From the NCBI RefSeq assembly GCF_001591265.1, contig NZ_BCUL01000004.1, forward strand, positions 62,001-126,000: a DNA stretch of 64,000 bases. The letters are read 5' to 3'. The translations under genes and the position numbers were made by a program. The stretch is from Moraxella atlantae NBRC 14588 (GTDB lineage Bacteria; Pseudomonadota; Gammaproteobacteria; Pseudomonadales; Moraxellaceae). This document shows, piece by piece, positions 19,255 to 27,074 of the stretch (position 1 is the stretch's first letter; each line of letters starts with the position of its first letter). The notes beneath the pieces were generated by a model. That model saw only the letters and a list, made by a program, of their open reading frames with translations, made no database searches and had not been told where the DNA came from.

Positions 19255-21123
19255 TCAATCATCTTTACCCAAAAACCCACCGCTTTGCCGTTGCCATAGC
19301 CGTGCATACACACCACCTTTGGCAAGCAATTCTTGGTGCGAGCCTTGCTCAACAATCCGCCCTTGATCCATCACTACCAGACGATCAAGCGCGGCAATCG
19401 TCGATAAACGGTGAGCAATCGCAATCACGGTCTTGCCTGCCATCATCTCATTGAGGCTGTCGGTAATCGCGTGCTCAACTTCGCTATCAAGCGCGCTGGT
19501 GGCTTCATCCAGCAGCAAAATTGGTGCGTTTTTGAGCATCACGCGCGCAATGGCAATGCGCTGACGCTGCCCACCAGAGAGCTTAACGCCGCGCTCACCC
19601 ACTTGGGTATCAAGCCCCGTGTTACCTTTGGCATCGGATAGGGTTTGGATAAACTCCCACGCATGCGCCTGTTTGGCGGCGGCGATGATGTCGGCTTCGC
19701 TGGCATCGGGGCGACCGTAAGCGATGTTATCACGCACACTGCGGTGCAGCAGCGAGGTGTCTTGTGTTACCATGCCGATTTGCTGGCGTAGGCTTTCTTG
19801 GGTTACCTCGCTGATGTCCTGCCCATCGAGCAAAATTTTACCGTTTTCAACATCATAAAAGCGCAGCAGCAGATTAACCAACGTCGATTTGCCTGCGCCT
19901 GAACGCCCAACCAGTCCGATTTTTTCCCCTGCCTTGATGTGCAAATTAAAATCATCAAGCAGTTTTTGCGCGGCTTTGTCGCCTTTACGCGCCTGACTGC
20001 CCTTTTTGCCGTAGCTAAAATCCACATGGTCAAACACGATATCACCGCGCTGGACGACCAGTTGTTTTGCGTTAGGTTGATCGACCACGGTATGCGGTTT
20101 AGATAGCGTTTTCATGCCATCTTGCACCGTGCCAATACCCTCAAATAGGCTAGCAGTCTGCCACATGATCCAATGTGTCAAGCCATTAAGCCGCAGCGCC
20201 ATCGCGGTAGCTGCCGCAATCGCCCCGACAGATAGGTTTTGGTGCCGCCACAAATACAACCCGAGCGCGACGGTTGAGCCGACCAACAACACATTGATGG
20301 TGTGATTGACAATTTCAAACCGTGATACCCAGCGCATCTGGTCATGTACCGTGCCCAAAAATTGATTCATGGCGGATTTAGCATAGCTTAATTCGCGCCG
20401 TGAATGACTAAATAATTTGACTGTCATGATATTGGCATACGCATCGGTGACGCGCCCCGTCATCAGCGCACGTGCATCGGCTTGCCGACTGGCAGACGCT
20501 TTGAGTCTTGGGATAAAAAACGCCACCGAAGCGACAAACAACACCAACCACAGCACAAACGGCAACAATAACCAGCCATCAAGCCGCGCCAAAATCACGC
20601 CACTGCTGACAAAATACACCAGCACATAGACGAACATATCTGCCACAGTCATGATGGTATCACGCACTGCCAACGCCGTTTGCATGACCTTTGCCGACAC
20701 ACGCCCCGAAAACTCATTTTGATAAAACTGCATCGACTGCCCCAGCATCTGACGGTGAAACCGCCAACGCATCTGCATGGGAAACACGCCTTGAATGACC
20801 TGAAAATGAATCAACGAGCTGAGCGCGACGACAAACGGACTGACCAACAGCACCGCCAACATACCCAACAGCGCATCACCTTTATGCTGCCATAGCGTCT
20901 GTGGTGTGTAGACCGATAGCCAATCAACCACCTGCCCAATCCACGCAAACAGCAGCGATTCATACACCCCGACCAGCCCCGTAAGCACCATCAACGCCAA
21001 AATCCAACCGCGCAAGCCCTTGCTGCACGCCCACAAAAACTTAATCAGGCTATCAGTCGGCAGGTGATAATCATCATCGGGATATGGGTTAAGGCGGTTT
21101 TCAAACCAGCGCATAATTGGCAT
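19255..21123 (-). CDS. ABC exporter (fused membrane and ATPase domains)
   Basis: 622 aa half-transporter. The N-terminal part (about 30-335) has six predicted transmembrane helices of the type I exporter fold. The C-terminal nucleotide-binding domain shows Walker A GLVGRSGAGKSTLV, Q-loop QQIGMVTQD, signature LSGGQRQRIAIARV, Walker B ILLLDEATSALD and H-loop IAIAHRLST. It probably homodimerises and exports a lipid or drug. MsbA was considered but not assigned: the N-terminus with ENRLNPYPDDDYHLP fits another exporter group. The start is the first of two nearby ATGs (21123 or 21114). Confidence 0.9.
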   Translation of the reverse strand: MPIMRWFENRLNPYPDDDYHLPTDSLIKFLWACSKGLRGWILALMVLTGLVGVYESLLFAWIGQVVDWLSVYTPQTLWQHKGDALLGMLAVLLVSPFVVALSSLIHFQVIQGVFPMQMRWRFHRQMLGQSMQFYQNEFSGRVSAKVMQTALAVRDTIMTVADMFVYVLVYFVSSGVILARLDGWLLLPFVLWLVLFVASVAFFIPRLKASASRQADARALMTGRVTDAYANIMTVKLFSHSRRELSYAKSAMNQFLGTVHDQMRWVSRFEIVNHTINVLLVGSTVALGLYLWRHQNLSVGAIAAATAMALRLNGLTHWIMWQTASLFEGIGTVQDGMKTLSKPHTVVDQPNAKQLVVQRGDIVFDHVDFSYGKKGSQARKGDKAAQKLLDDFNLHIKAGEKIGLVGRSGAGKSTLVNLLLRFYDVENGKILLDGQDISEVTQESLRQQIGMVTQDTSLLHRSVRDNIAYGRPDASEADIIAAAKQAHAWEFIQTLSDAKGNTGLDTQVGERGVKLSGGQRQRIAIARVMLKNAPILLLDEATSALDSEVEHAITDSLNEMMAGKTVIAIAHRLSTIAALDRLVVMDQGRIVEQGSHQELLAKGGVYARLWQRQSGGFLGKDD

Positions 21124-21446
21124 AAGGCATGACCTTTGATCAATTGGCTTATTTAAGCCTGACAGTTTAAATGGCTAAGCGTTTATTATTCGGGTAACTA
21201 TAATACATGATTTGTCTTAATAACCATGCGTTTTATTGTGGTAAAACTTAATAATTCAACATCGGCTGCGCAATTCGATTGTAACATGCTCAATGCGTCT
21301 GCAAGGCAGACGAATGCAAACAAATGTAACGCCCGTGCTCAAAGCTTATCATGACACATCGCGTGTATGTTGAGCAAAAACTATACGGAATTTGACTAAA
21401 ATTTATCCAGCCAAATTTGCTAAAATAACCCCAGCAATCGGTTTAT
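21124..21446. other. Exporter upstream region, no gene seen
   Basis: About 320 bp between the exporter start and mobile element copy A. AT-rich, holding presumably the exporter promoter. No ORF with coding character was recognised. The last five bases, TTTAT, are the insertion target of copy A. Confidence 0.5.
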
Positions 21447-21787
21447 CATTCGTTGCCGTAAACCTGCGACTTCAGGCGGTGGATATAAGGCAATTGTTAA
21501 ATGCGATGAGTTTTGCTATACTCATCTCACTATATTCAATGTCTTACATTCCACAGTTAAGTTAAGACTAAATTGCGAGTACGCAGTAACTTAACTGGTA
21601 AGACGTTTCCAAACACACACTTAAGCTAATTCGTGTCTATGACAATCCTAACGGTAGGATTAGCTTAAAATAAGAACCTAAGATGTACGGTGTGTCGTAC
21701 GGGCGGTTGCCATTGTCTTAGGTTTGCGGTGGGGCTTCACCGTCTTGCAGAAGGAATCCCCGAACGATAGGGAGGGGAGGAAGTCAA
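21447..21787 (+). mobile_element. IS200/IS605-type non-autonomous element, copy A
   Basis: 341 bp, inserted after TTTAT and ending in TCAA, with no target duplication and subterminal hairpins at both ends, as expected for IS200/IS605 single-strand transposition. The left-end hairpin (TTGCC ... GGCAA enclosing the inner stem) is damaged compared with copies B and C: CCTGCG replaces CCACCG. From the ATATAAGGCAA segment to the end it is identical to copy B. The tail (TTGCGGTGGGGCTTCACC through AGGAAGTCAA) matches the 3' end of the tnpB element at 34476-35816. No transposase is encoded. Confidence 0.85.
21529..21787 (+). ncRNA. Predicted structured RNA of element copy A
   Basis: A promoter inside the element (TTGTTA 21494-21499, 17-bp spacer, TATACT 21517-21522 with a TG extension) would start RNA near 21529. 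Stems that follow: 21541-21547 with 21598-21604 enclosing a perfect 11-bp stem 21554-21564/21587-21597; 21621-21630/21659-21668 (10 bp); 21675-21683/21716-21724 (9 bp) enclosing GTACG/CGTAC; GGTG/CACC at 21728-21741; then the terminal G-rich hairpin. The 3' end is shared with tnpB, so it may be an omega-RNA-like scaffold whose guide would be the flanking DNA after 21787. This is inference from sequence only. Confidence 0.45.
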
Positions 21788-21800
21788 CAAACTGCTTGTA

Positions 21801-21828
21801 AAAATTGGCACATCAAAATTGGCACATC
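21801..21828 (+). repeat. 14-bp tandem duplication
   Basis: AAAATTGGCACATC occurs twice, head to tail, between element copy A and the downstream GNAT gene. Confidence 0.85.
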
Positions 21829-21842
21829 AAAAAGTAACCACC

Positions 21843-22244
21843 ATGCCACTAGAAAGCATTGCCATCCAAGATTTTAGCCATAACCGCATCGACGACCCTG
21901 AACTTGCCGCCCGTATCGCCAAGCTATACGAAGATAGCCACGAATTTGCCGATGGGCAAACCGCAATTGCGACCTTCAACGGGCTATTTGCGCGTGGTGG
22001 GCGACTGTACGTCGGCATGTTCAATGACCGCCCGATTGCCGCCGTGGCGAGCCTTGATGATGGGATTGATGGACAACGCAGGCTTGCCCACCTTGCCGTG
22101 CACCCCGCCAATCGCGGACGCGCTATTGATGCAAAACTCATCAAACAAACCACTGACAGCGAGCGCAAATTGGGTGTTACGCGTTTTGCCAGCAATGACG
22201 GCGATATTTTGCGGATTTTGACCCACTATGAACTGTTGGGCTAA
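21843..22244 (+). CDS. GNAT-fold protein, possibly PanZ-like
   Basis: 133 aa from the ATG at 21843 (an upstream TTG extends it by eight residues). The segment RLYVGMFNDRPIAAVASLDD followed by RLAHLAVHPANRGRAIDAKLI resembles the beta4-alpha3 acetyl-CoA-binding core of GNAT proteins. Size and layout recall PanZ, the acetyl-CoA sensor that triggers PanD cleavage, and panD is 6 kb away. The acetyl-CoA loop (HPANRGRAID) is not a perfect Q/R-x-x-G-x-G/A. It sits 55 bp after element copy A, so its native promoter has probably been displaced. The function is not certain. Confidence 0.6.
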   Translation: MPLESIAIQDFSHNRIDDPELAARIAKLYEDSHEFADGQTAIATFNGLFARGGRLYVGMFNDRPIAAVASLDDGIDGQRRLAHLAVHPANRGRAIDAKLIKQTTDSERKLGVTRFASNDGDILRILTHYELLG

Positions 22245-22323
22245 GCAATAGCTACTCAATACGCTGTTGGCAAACAAATTGATAGATTTTGATAAAAATT
22301 TTCTCGATAATGATAAATAATGT

Positions 22324-22352
22324 TTGACAAGTCAGGTTTTTTTTGGTTAAAT
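22324..22352 (+). promoter_or_regulatory. tRNA-Phe promoter
   Basis: TTGACA (22324-22329), 17-bp spacer, TTAAAT (22347-22352), about 15 bp before the mature tRNA. Confidence 0.65.
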
Positions 22353-22366
22353 AATGCCTCACATAT

Positions 22367-22442
22367 GGCGCGATAGCTCAGTCGGTAGAGCAACGGATTG
22401 AAAATCCGTGTGTCGGCAGTTCGATCCTGCCTCACGCCACCA
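22367..22442 (+). tRNA. tRNA-Phe (anticodon GAA)
   Basis: 76 nt including CCA. D arm AGCTCAGTCGGTAGAGC, anticodon loop TGAAAAT in a CGGAT/ATCCG arm (anticodon GAA), T arm GGCAG-TTCGATC-CTGCC. One C-A mismatch in the acceptor stem as read. It is flanked on both sides by near-identical mobile elements. Confidence 0.96.
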
Positions 22443-22450
22443 TATCCAAA

Positions 22451-22479
22451 AACCCAAACCTGTTGGTTTGGGTTTTTTT
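22451..22479 (+). terminator. tRNA-Phe terminator
   Basis: AACCCAAACC-tgtt-GGTTTGGGTT followed by T residues. The T-run supplies the TTTAT target into which element copy B inserted. Confidence 0.85.
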
Positions 22480-22481
22480 AT

Positions 22482-22823
22482 CATTCGTTGCCGTAAAACC
22501 ACCGACTTCAGGCGGTGGATATAAGGCAATTGTTAAATGCGATGAGTTTTGCTATACTCATCTCACTATATTCAATGTCTTACATTCCACAGTTAAGTTA
22601 AGACTAAATTGCGAGTACGCAGTAACTTAACTGGTAAGACGTTTCCAAACACACACTTAAGCTAATTCGTGTCTATGACAATCCTAACGGTAGGATTAGC
22701 TTAAAATAAGAACCTAAGATGTACGGTGTGTCGTACGGGCGGTTGCCATTGTCTTAGGTTTGCGGTGGGGCTTCACCGTCTTGCAGAAGGAATCCCCGAA
22801 CGATAGGGAGGGGAGGAAGTCAA
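22482..22823 (+). mobile_element. IS200/IS605-type non-autonomous element, copy B
   Basis: 342 bp, same orientation as copy A and 1,035 bp from it. The left-end hairpin is intact (CCACCG-acttcagg-CGGTGG inside TTGCC/GGCAA). The interior and right end are identical to copy A, including the unusual right-end loop (CCCCGAACGATAGGG) that differs from copy C and from the tnpB element. This suggests A and B derive from each other locally. The right end carries GGGAGGGGAGG, which is SD-like and lies just upstream of the esterase start. Confidence 0.87.
22565..22823 (+). ncRNA. Predicted structured RNA of element copy B
   Basis: Same promoter (TTGTTA 22530-22535, TATACT 22553-22558) and same chain of stems as in copy A. 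Transcription would run out of the element through the esterase gene, so this copy may double as a promoter for that gene. Confidence 0.45.
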
Positions 22824-22838
22824 TTACCAGTGCTTGAT

Positions 22839-23858
22839 ATGCCTTTGATTCGCCGCAAGTTTGTCCAAAAGTTTAATACCGTGCTGGTCGGTATTTGTGG
22901 GGGGCTTTTGACCATGGGGCAAGCCTCGGCCAGTGGGATCGAACCTGCTCAAACCATCGTTTTATGGTCATCTTCTAAACTTCAACACGATTGGGGCAAA
23001 GACACGCCGTTGCCAACGGAGCAAGCGAGCGCGCAGGGTGCGGTAACCGATGTGCGTAGCCCTCGGGTTATGCTGTCTTTACCAGCTGCTGATAGCCAAA
23101 ACCGCCATACGGCCATCATCGTGTTCAGCGGTGGCGGCTATGCGCGTGAGCAACTTGGCCATGAAGGTACGCCTATCGCTCAGTGGCTGGCAGTACAAGG
23201 TTTTACGGTATTTAACACCATTTATCGCTTGCCAGACGAGGGCTGGACAAATCCAACCGTGGCTTGGGCAGATGCCCAGCAGGCGATGCGATTGGCGCGT
23301 GGGTTGGCGGCAAGGTATGGCTATCAGCGTATTGGGGTGATGGGTTTTTCGGCAGGGGGACATATCGCAGGCATGATAGCCACGCATCCACACATTGATT
23401 ATGCCAACACGCCAAATGCTAAGGCTAGCGCTAGCACAACCCCATCACCAACAACGCGTCCTGATTTCGCGGTTTTACTGTATCCCATCGTCAGTATGCT
23501 TCCACCCAACAATCGCAGTCGCTCTTACAAAATATTGTTGGGCGATTGGCAAAAAAAACAGCAGATGGGTATGATTACGTTGTCGGCATTGCACCAAGCC
23601 GAAGCTGCCTACTCGGTTGAAACTGCTATCACATCGGATACACCGCCGATGTTCATTGCCCATGCCGTTGATGACCGCATTGCACCTGTGGCAAAAAGTC
23701 AGGTGTTATACACCAAACTTCAGCAAGCAGGCGTTGCGTCCACGTTGCAGCTGTATGCCAGCGGTGGGCATGGTTGGGGCATGGGCAAGCCCAACACGCC
23801 AACGACGGGTTGGCGGCAGGCGTTTTTGACATGGTTTGACAGCTTGCCCAAGCAATAA
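22839..23858 (+). CDS. Exported alpha/beta hydrolase (esterase-like)
   Basis: About 339 aa from the ATG at 22839 (GTG at 22830 is an alternative). The N-terminus has a basic segment and hydrophobic core ending QASASG, a signal peptide. The hydrolase core shows VFSGGGYAREQLGHEG (oxyanion-hole region), the nucleophile elbow GVMGFSAGGHIAG, the acid region HAVDDRIAPV and the histidine region ASGGHGWGMG. It resembles the BD-FAE/acetyl-xylan-esterase-like group; the substrate is unknown. The SD and possibly the promoter come from mobile element copy B, whose last base is 16 bp before the ATG. Confidence 0.85.
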   Translation: MPLIRRKFVQKFNTVLVGICGGLLTMGQASASGIEPAQTIVLWSSSKLQHDWGKDTPLPTEQASAQGAVTDVRSPRVMLSLPAADSQNRHTAIIVFSGGGYAREQLGHEGTPIAQWLAVQGFTVFNTIYRLPDEGWTNPTVAWADAQQAMRLARGLAARYGYQRIGVMGFSAGGHIAGMIATHPHIDYANTPNAKASASTTPSPTTRPDFAVLLYPIVSMLPPNNRSRSYKILLGDWQKKQQMGMITLSALHQAEAAYSVETAITSDTPPMFIAHAVDDRIAPVAKSQVLYTKLQQAGVASTLQLYASGGHGWGMGKPNTPTTGWRQAFLTWFDSLPKQ

Positions 23859-23877
23859 CTTTGCAAGACTCAACCGC

Positions 23878-25275
23878 CTAAAAACACACCTGCCCCAATA
23901 CCACCGCCTTGTTCGCGCCTGTCACACTTGGTAAATTGCCTGTTTGGTTGGTTAGGGTCTGCCGCGCCAGCCACGCAAACGCCGCCGCCTCGACCCATTT
24001 TGCCGCTAAGCCCACGCGATCGGTGGATTTAATGCTAAAGTTTGGCAAATATACCGCTAAGCGCTTGAGCAAAAAGCCATTGTACGCGCCACCGCCGCAG
24101 ACCAACAAAGTGCCGTGCGCGCTGTCATCTGTTTGTCCAAGCTCGGCTAAAATCGCTTGCGCCACTGTGATGGTGGTCAGCTCGGTCAAGGTAGCTTGCA
24201 CATCGGCAGGGGCTAGCGTCAAATCGGAATTTGCGGCGGCAACTTGTGCCAGCACATCATCAAGCCATGCCAAGTTAAATGCCTCACGCCCTGTACTTTT
24301 GGGCGCAGGTTTGGCAAAAAATTCATGCTGCAACAACGCGGTCAATAACGGCTCAATCACCGTGCCCGATTTTGCCCACGCGCCATTGTCATCGTACGCC
24401 TTGCCTGTGTGACGCTGACACCAGCCATCAAGCAGCAGATTGGCAGGACCTGTATCAAAACCAACCACGGCAGCATCTGTATCGGCTGGTTCGTCTGTCG
24501 CTGGCTTTGCCAACACGGTGATGTTTGCCACACCGCCTAAGTTTAGCACCACCCACGGCGCAGCGTCCTGCACAAACTGTCCAAACATGGCTTGATGAAA
24601 CGCAGGCACCAAGGGCGCGCCTTGTCCGCCCACTGCCATATCACGGCGGCGAAAATCACTGACCACCGCAATGCCCGTGCGCTCAGCCAATAAATTGGCG
24701 TCCAACAGCTGTAGGCTAAAGTGCCATTCGGGACGATGGCGCACAGTTTGCCCATGACAGCCGATTGCCGCAATCTCCTCAGGCAGTACGTGCGCATGAC
24801 GCAGCAGCTCGCCGACCAATTCGCTGGCAAGCTCGGCATAGCGCACACTTGCCCAACCAAACACATCCAACTCACTGGCAAAATCTGGCTGGCTCTTATC
24901 TGTCGTCATACGTTGCGCCAACCATTCGCTAACGCCGTTTGGTGTACTCAATGCCAACAATGCCGAGCGCAACTCATCATCAAATGGCAAACTAGCCGTC
25001 GCAAGCAGCTCAATCGGCTCATCATTGTCCGCGTCGATTTCGTGAAACTGACACAGCACCGCGTCCATGCCATCTAAACTGGTGCCTGACATGATACCTA
25101 CCAAATATGGTGTATCCGCCAGCATATCTGTTTGGTCGTAGCGCAGCGGTTCGGTCATCGCGCCCAGTAATTCGCCAAACTGGTTGATAAACGCCTCGTC
25201 AAAGGGTAGATTTGCCATACCCAAATCAGTGGGTACATCAAACGGTGACATCGGGTTTTGAGGATTATTGCTCAT
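23878..25275 (-). CDS. anmK: Anhydro-N-acetylmuramic acid kinase
   Basis: 465 aa from the ATG at 25275 (AGG eight bases upstream); the open frame extends further but is not coding-like there. After an N-terminal extension of about 75 residues of unknown role comes YLVGIMSGTSLDGMDAVL, the ASKHA phosphate-1 signature. GCHGQTVRHRP, VVLNLGGVANITVL, GFDTGPANLLLDGW and LLVCGGGAYNGFL follow. It phosphorylates and opens 1,6-anhydroMurNAc during cell-wall recycling. It is longer than the usual ~370 aa. Divergent from tyrS. Confidence 0.93.
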   Translation of the reverse strand: MSNNPQNPMSPFDVPTDLGMANLPFDEAFINQFGELLGAMTEPLRYDQTDMLADTPYLVGIMSGTSLDGMDAVLCQFHEIDADNDEPIELLATASLPFDDELRSALLALSTPNGVSEWLAQRMTTDKSQPDFASELDVFGWASVRYAELASELVGELLRHAHVLPEEIAAIGCHGQTVRHRPEWHFSLQLLDANLLAERTGIAVVSDFRRRDMAVGGQGAPLVPAFHQAMFGQFVQDAAPWVVLNLGGVANITVLAKPATDEPADTDAAVVGFDTGPANLLLDGWCQRHTGKAYDDNGAWAKSGTVIEPLLTALLQHEFFAKPAPKSTGREAFNLAWLDDVLAQVAAANSDLTLAPADVQATLTELTTITVAQAILAELGQTDDSAHGTLLVCGGGAYNGFLLKRLAVYLPNFSIKSTDRVGLAAKWVEAAAFAWLARQTLTNQTGNLPSVTGANKAVVLGQVCF

Positions 25276-25359
25276 GGGCAGACCTGTTAGATGGTGAAAA
25301 ATATAGACGAAAAAATGCCCTCGACGCGTTGCACGGGTGGGCGGCAAACTTGCTAAAAA

Positions 25360-25371
25360 CTTTGCTATAAT
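25360..25371 (+). promoter_or_regulatory. tyrS promoter (extended -10)
   Basis: TTTGCTATAAT provides TATAAT at 25366-25371 with a TGC extension and no clear -35. This implies a leader of about 125 nt before tyrS. No T-box specifier or antiterminator structure was recognised in it. Confidence 0.5.
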
Positions 25372-25504
25372 GACACAACCTTTTCTTACGATGCAACCCA
25401 ACAACGGCTTTGCTTTTTTTTGGCAGCCAAACAAAGTGTTTACAAAATCTTTTAATACGTTAAATTGAACCGTAGCTTTAACCAATTTTAAGACAGGATA
25501 TCCG

Positions 25505-26716
25505 ATGAGTGATTTTTTACCTCCCGAACAGCAGCTTGAGCTGATTCGTCGTGGCACCCATGAAATTATTTCTGAACAAGACTTGCTAGACAAACTCAAG
25601 CAAAACCGTCCACTGCGAATCAAGGCAGGGTTTGACCCGACTGCACCTGATTTACACTTTGGTCATACGGTGCTGATCAACAAACTCAAGCATTTTCAAG
25701 ACTTGGGGCATGAGGTGCTGTTTTTGATTGGCGATTACACCGCACGCATCGGTGATCCGACGGGCAAAAATGCCACCCGTCCGCCGTTGTCAGAAGAACA
25801 AGTTGCCGCCAACGCAGAAACCTACAAAGAACAGGTGTTTAAAATTCTTGACCCTGCCAAAACGCAAGTGATGTTCAATTCTCAATGGTTTAGCAAAATG
25901 TCGGCAGGAGATATGATCAGCCTTGCCAGTCAGCAAACCGTATCGCGAATGCTAGAGCGCGATGACTTTTCTAAGCGTTATCACTCACAAACCCCGATTT
26001 CAATTCATGAATTTTTGTACCCATTGGTGCAAGGCTATGATTCGGTTGCCATGCGCGCCGATGTCGAGCTTGGCGGCACCGACCAGACCTTTAACCTGCT
26101 GATGGGGCGCACCTTGCAAGGGCGATATGGACAGCCTGCACAAGTGTGTATCACTGTGCCAATTTTAGAAGGGCTTGACGGAGTCAATAAAATGTCCAAG
26201 TCATTGGGCAATTACATCGGGATTTATGACAGCGCAGGTAGCATGTACCAAAAAATCCTATCCATGCCCGATAGCTTAATTCCGCGTTATTTTGAGCTGC
26301 TTAGCTTTAAGCCAATGGCTGAGGTTGAAGCCTTGCTTACCGAGATGGCAAACGGTCGCAATCCGCAAGAGCTAAAAAAAATCTTAGCATTGGAGTTGAT
26401 TGAGCGTTTTCACGATGCCGATGCTGCTGCCAATGCGCACAAATCGGCAGGTAACGTGCTTGCCGACGGCGAATTGCCGATTGACTTGCCCGAGGTGACT
26501 TTAGAGGTACCTGCCGATAGCGAACAAATGTTTATCACCCAAGTGCTTAACCAAGCCGAACTGGCTAAAAACTCTGCCCAAGCCAAGGATTTGCTCAAAA
26601 ATCAATCGGTCAAAGTCGATGGACACGTGGTGAATAACAACTTTGCGCTTACCCGTGGGCAAACTGTGGTCATCCAAGCAGGCAAAAAAGCGTACGCTAA
26701 AGTTACGTTGGTTTAG
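25505..26716 (+). CDS. tyrS: Tyrosyl-tRNA synthetase
   Basis: 403 aa class I synthetase of the TyrZ-like subgroup. [18 protein letters not shown] contains the HIGH-type motif (HFGH), [14 protein letters not shown] is part of the tyrosine pocket, and [10 protein letters not shown] is the KMSKS loop. A C-terminal S4 RNA-binding domain (about 335-403: [15 protein letters not shown]) binds the tRNA. AGGA before the ATG is a good SD. Confidence 0.97.
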   Translation: MSDFLPPEQQLELIRRGTHEIISEQDLLDKLKQNRPLRIKAGFDPTAPDLHFGHTVLINKLKHFQDLGHEVLFLIGDYTARIGDPTGKNATRPPLSEEQVAANAETYKEQVFKILDPAKTQVMFNSQWFSKMSAGDMISLASQQTVSRMLERDDFSKRYHSQTPISIHEFLYPLVQGYDSVAMRADVELGGTDQTFNLLMGRTLQGRYGQPAQVCITVPILEGLDGVNKMSKSLGNYIGIYDSAGSMYQKILSMPDSLIPRYFELLSFKPMAEVEALLTEMANGRNPQELKKILALELIERFHDADAAANAHKSAGNVLADGELPIDLPEVTLEVPADSEQMFITQVLNQAELAKNSAQAKDLLKNQSVKVDGHVVNNNFALTRGQTVVIQAGKKAYAKVTLV

Positions 26717-26730
26717 ACAAGGTCAAACAG

Positions 26731-26976
26731 ATGACAGCTTACACCACTACGCCGCCATTGACGCTCGGTATTTATCAGCATTACAAAGGCGATTTTTATC
26801 ACGTTTTGCACCTTGCCCGCCACAGCGAAACCGAGGAATGGCTGGTGGTGTACCGTGCGCTATACGGTGAGTTTGGCATTTGGGTGCGCCCGTTGGCGAT
26901 GTTTGTTGAGACCGTCAGCGTCGATGGCAACACCGTGCCGCGCTTTGCGCTAGCCCAGCCATTGCCGCACGGTTGA
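26731..26976 (+). CDS. DUF1653 family protein
   Basis: 81 aa. The core GIYQHYKGDFYHVLHLARHS, ALYGEFGIWVRPLAMF and VPRF match the DUF1653 family of small soluble proteins of unknown function. It starts 14 bp after tyrS and is probably co-transcribed. No catalytic motif is recognised. Confidence 0.85.
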   Translation: MTAYTTTPPLTLGIYQHYKGDFYHVLHLARHSETEEWLVVYRALYGEFGIWVRPLAMFVETVSVDGNTVPRFALAQPLPHG

Positions 26977-27018
26977 GGTTTGCATTTTTAGCGATACAGG
27001 CTTTGGTAAAAAGACTGT

Positions 27019-27051
27019 AAAAAAGGGGCAAACATCGGCTGCCCCTTTTTT
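27019..27051. terminator. Bidirectional terminator, tyrS operon / oxidoreductase
   Basis: AAAAAAGGGGCA ... TGCCCCTTTTTT, a symmetrical stem with A and T tracts between two convergent genes. Confidence 0.88.
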
Positions 27052-27074
27052 GTATTACGCTTTTTTGTGTTGAT

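Noticed and set aside
19255-21123. Naming the ABC exporter msbA
   Set aside because: Only general exporter motifs are visible; no adjacent lpxK and the N-terminus is not MsbA-like.
21494-21787. Small protein encoded by the 342-bp elements
   Set aside because: Frames are interrupted by stops within a few codons; the conserved feature is stem structure.
25372-25504. T-box riboswitch in the tyrS leader
   Set aside because: No T-box consensus or antiterminator seen; such leaders are rare in gamma-proteobacteria.
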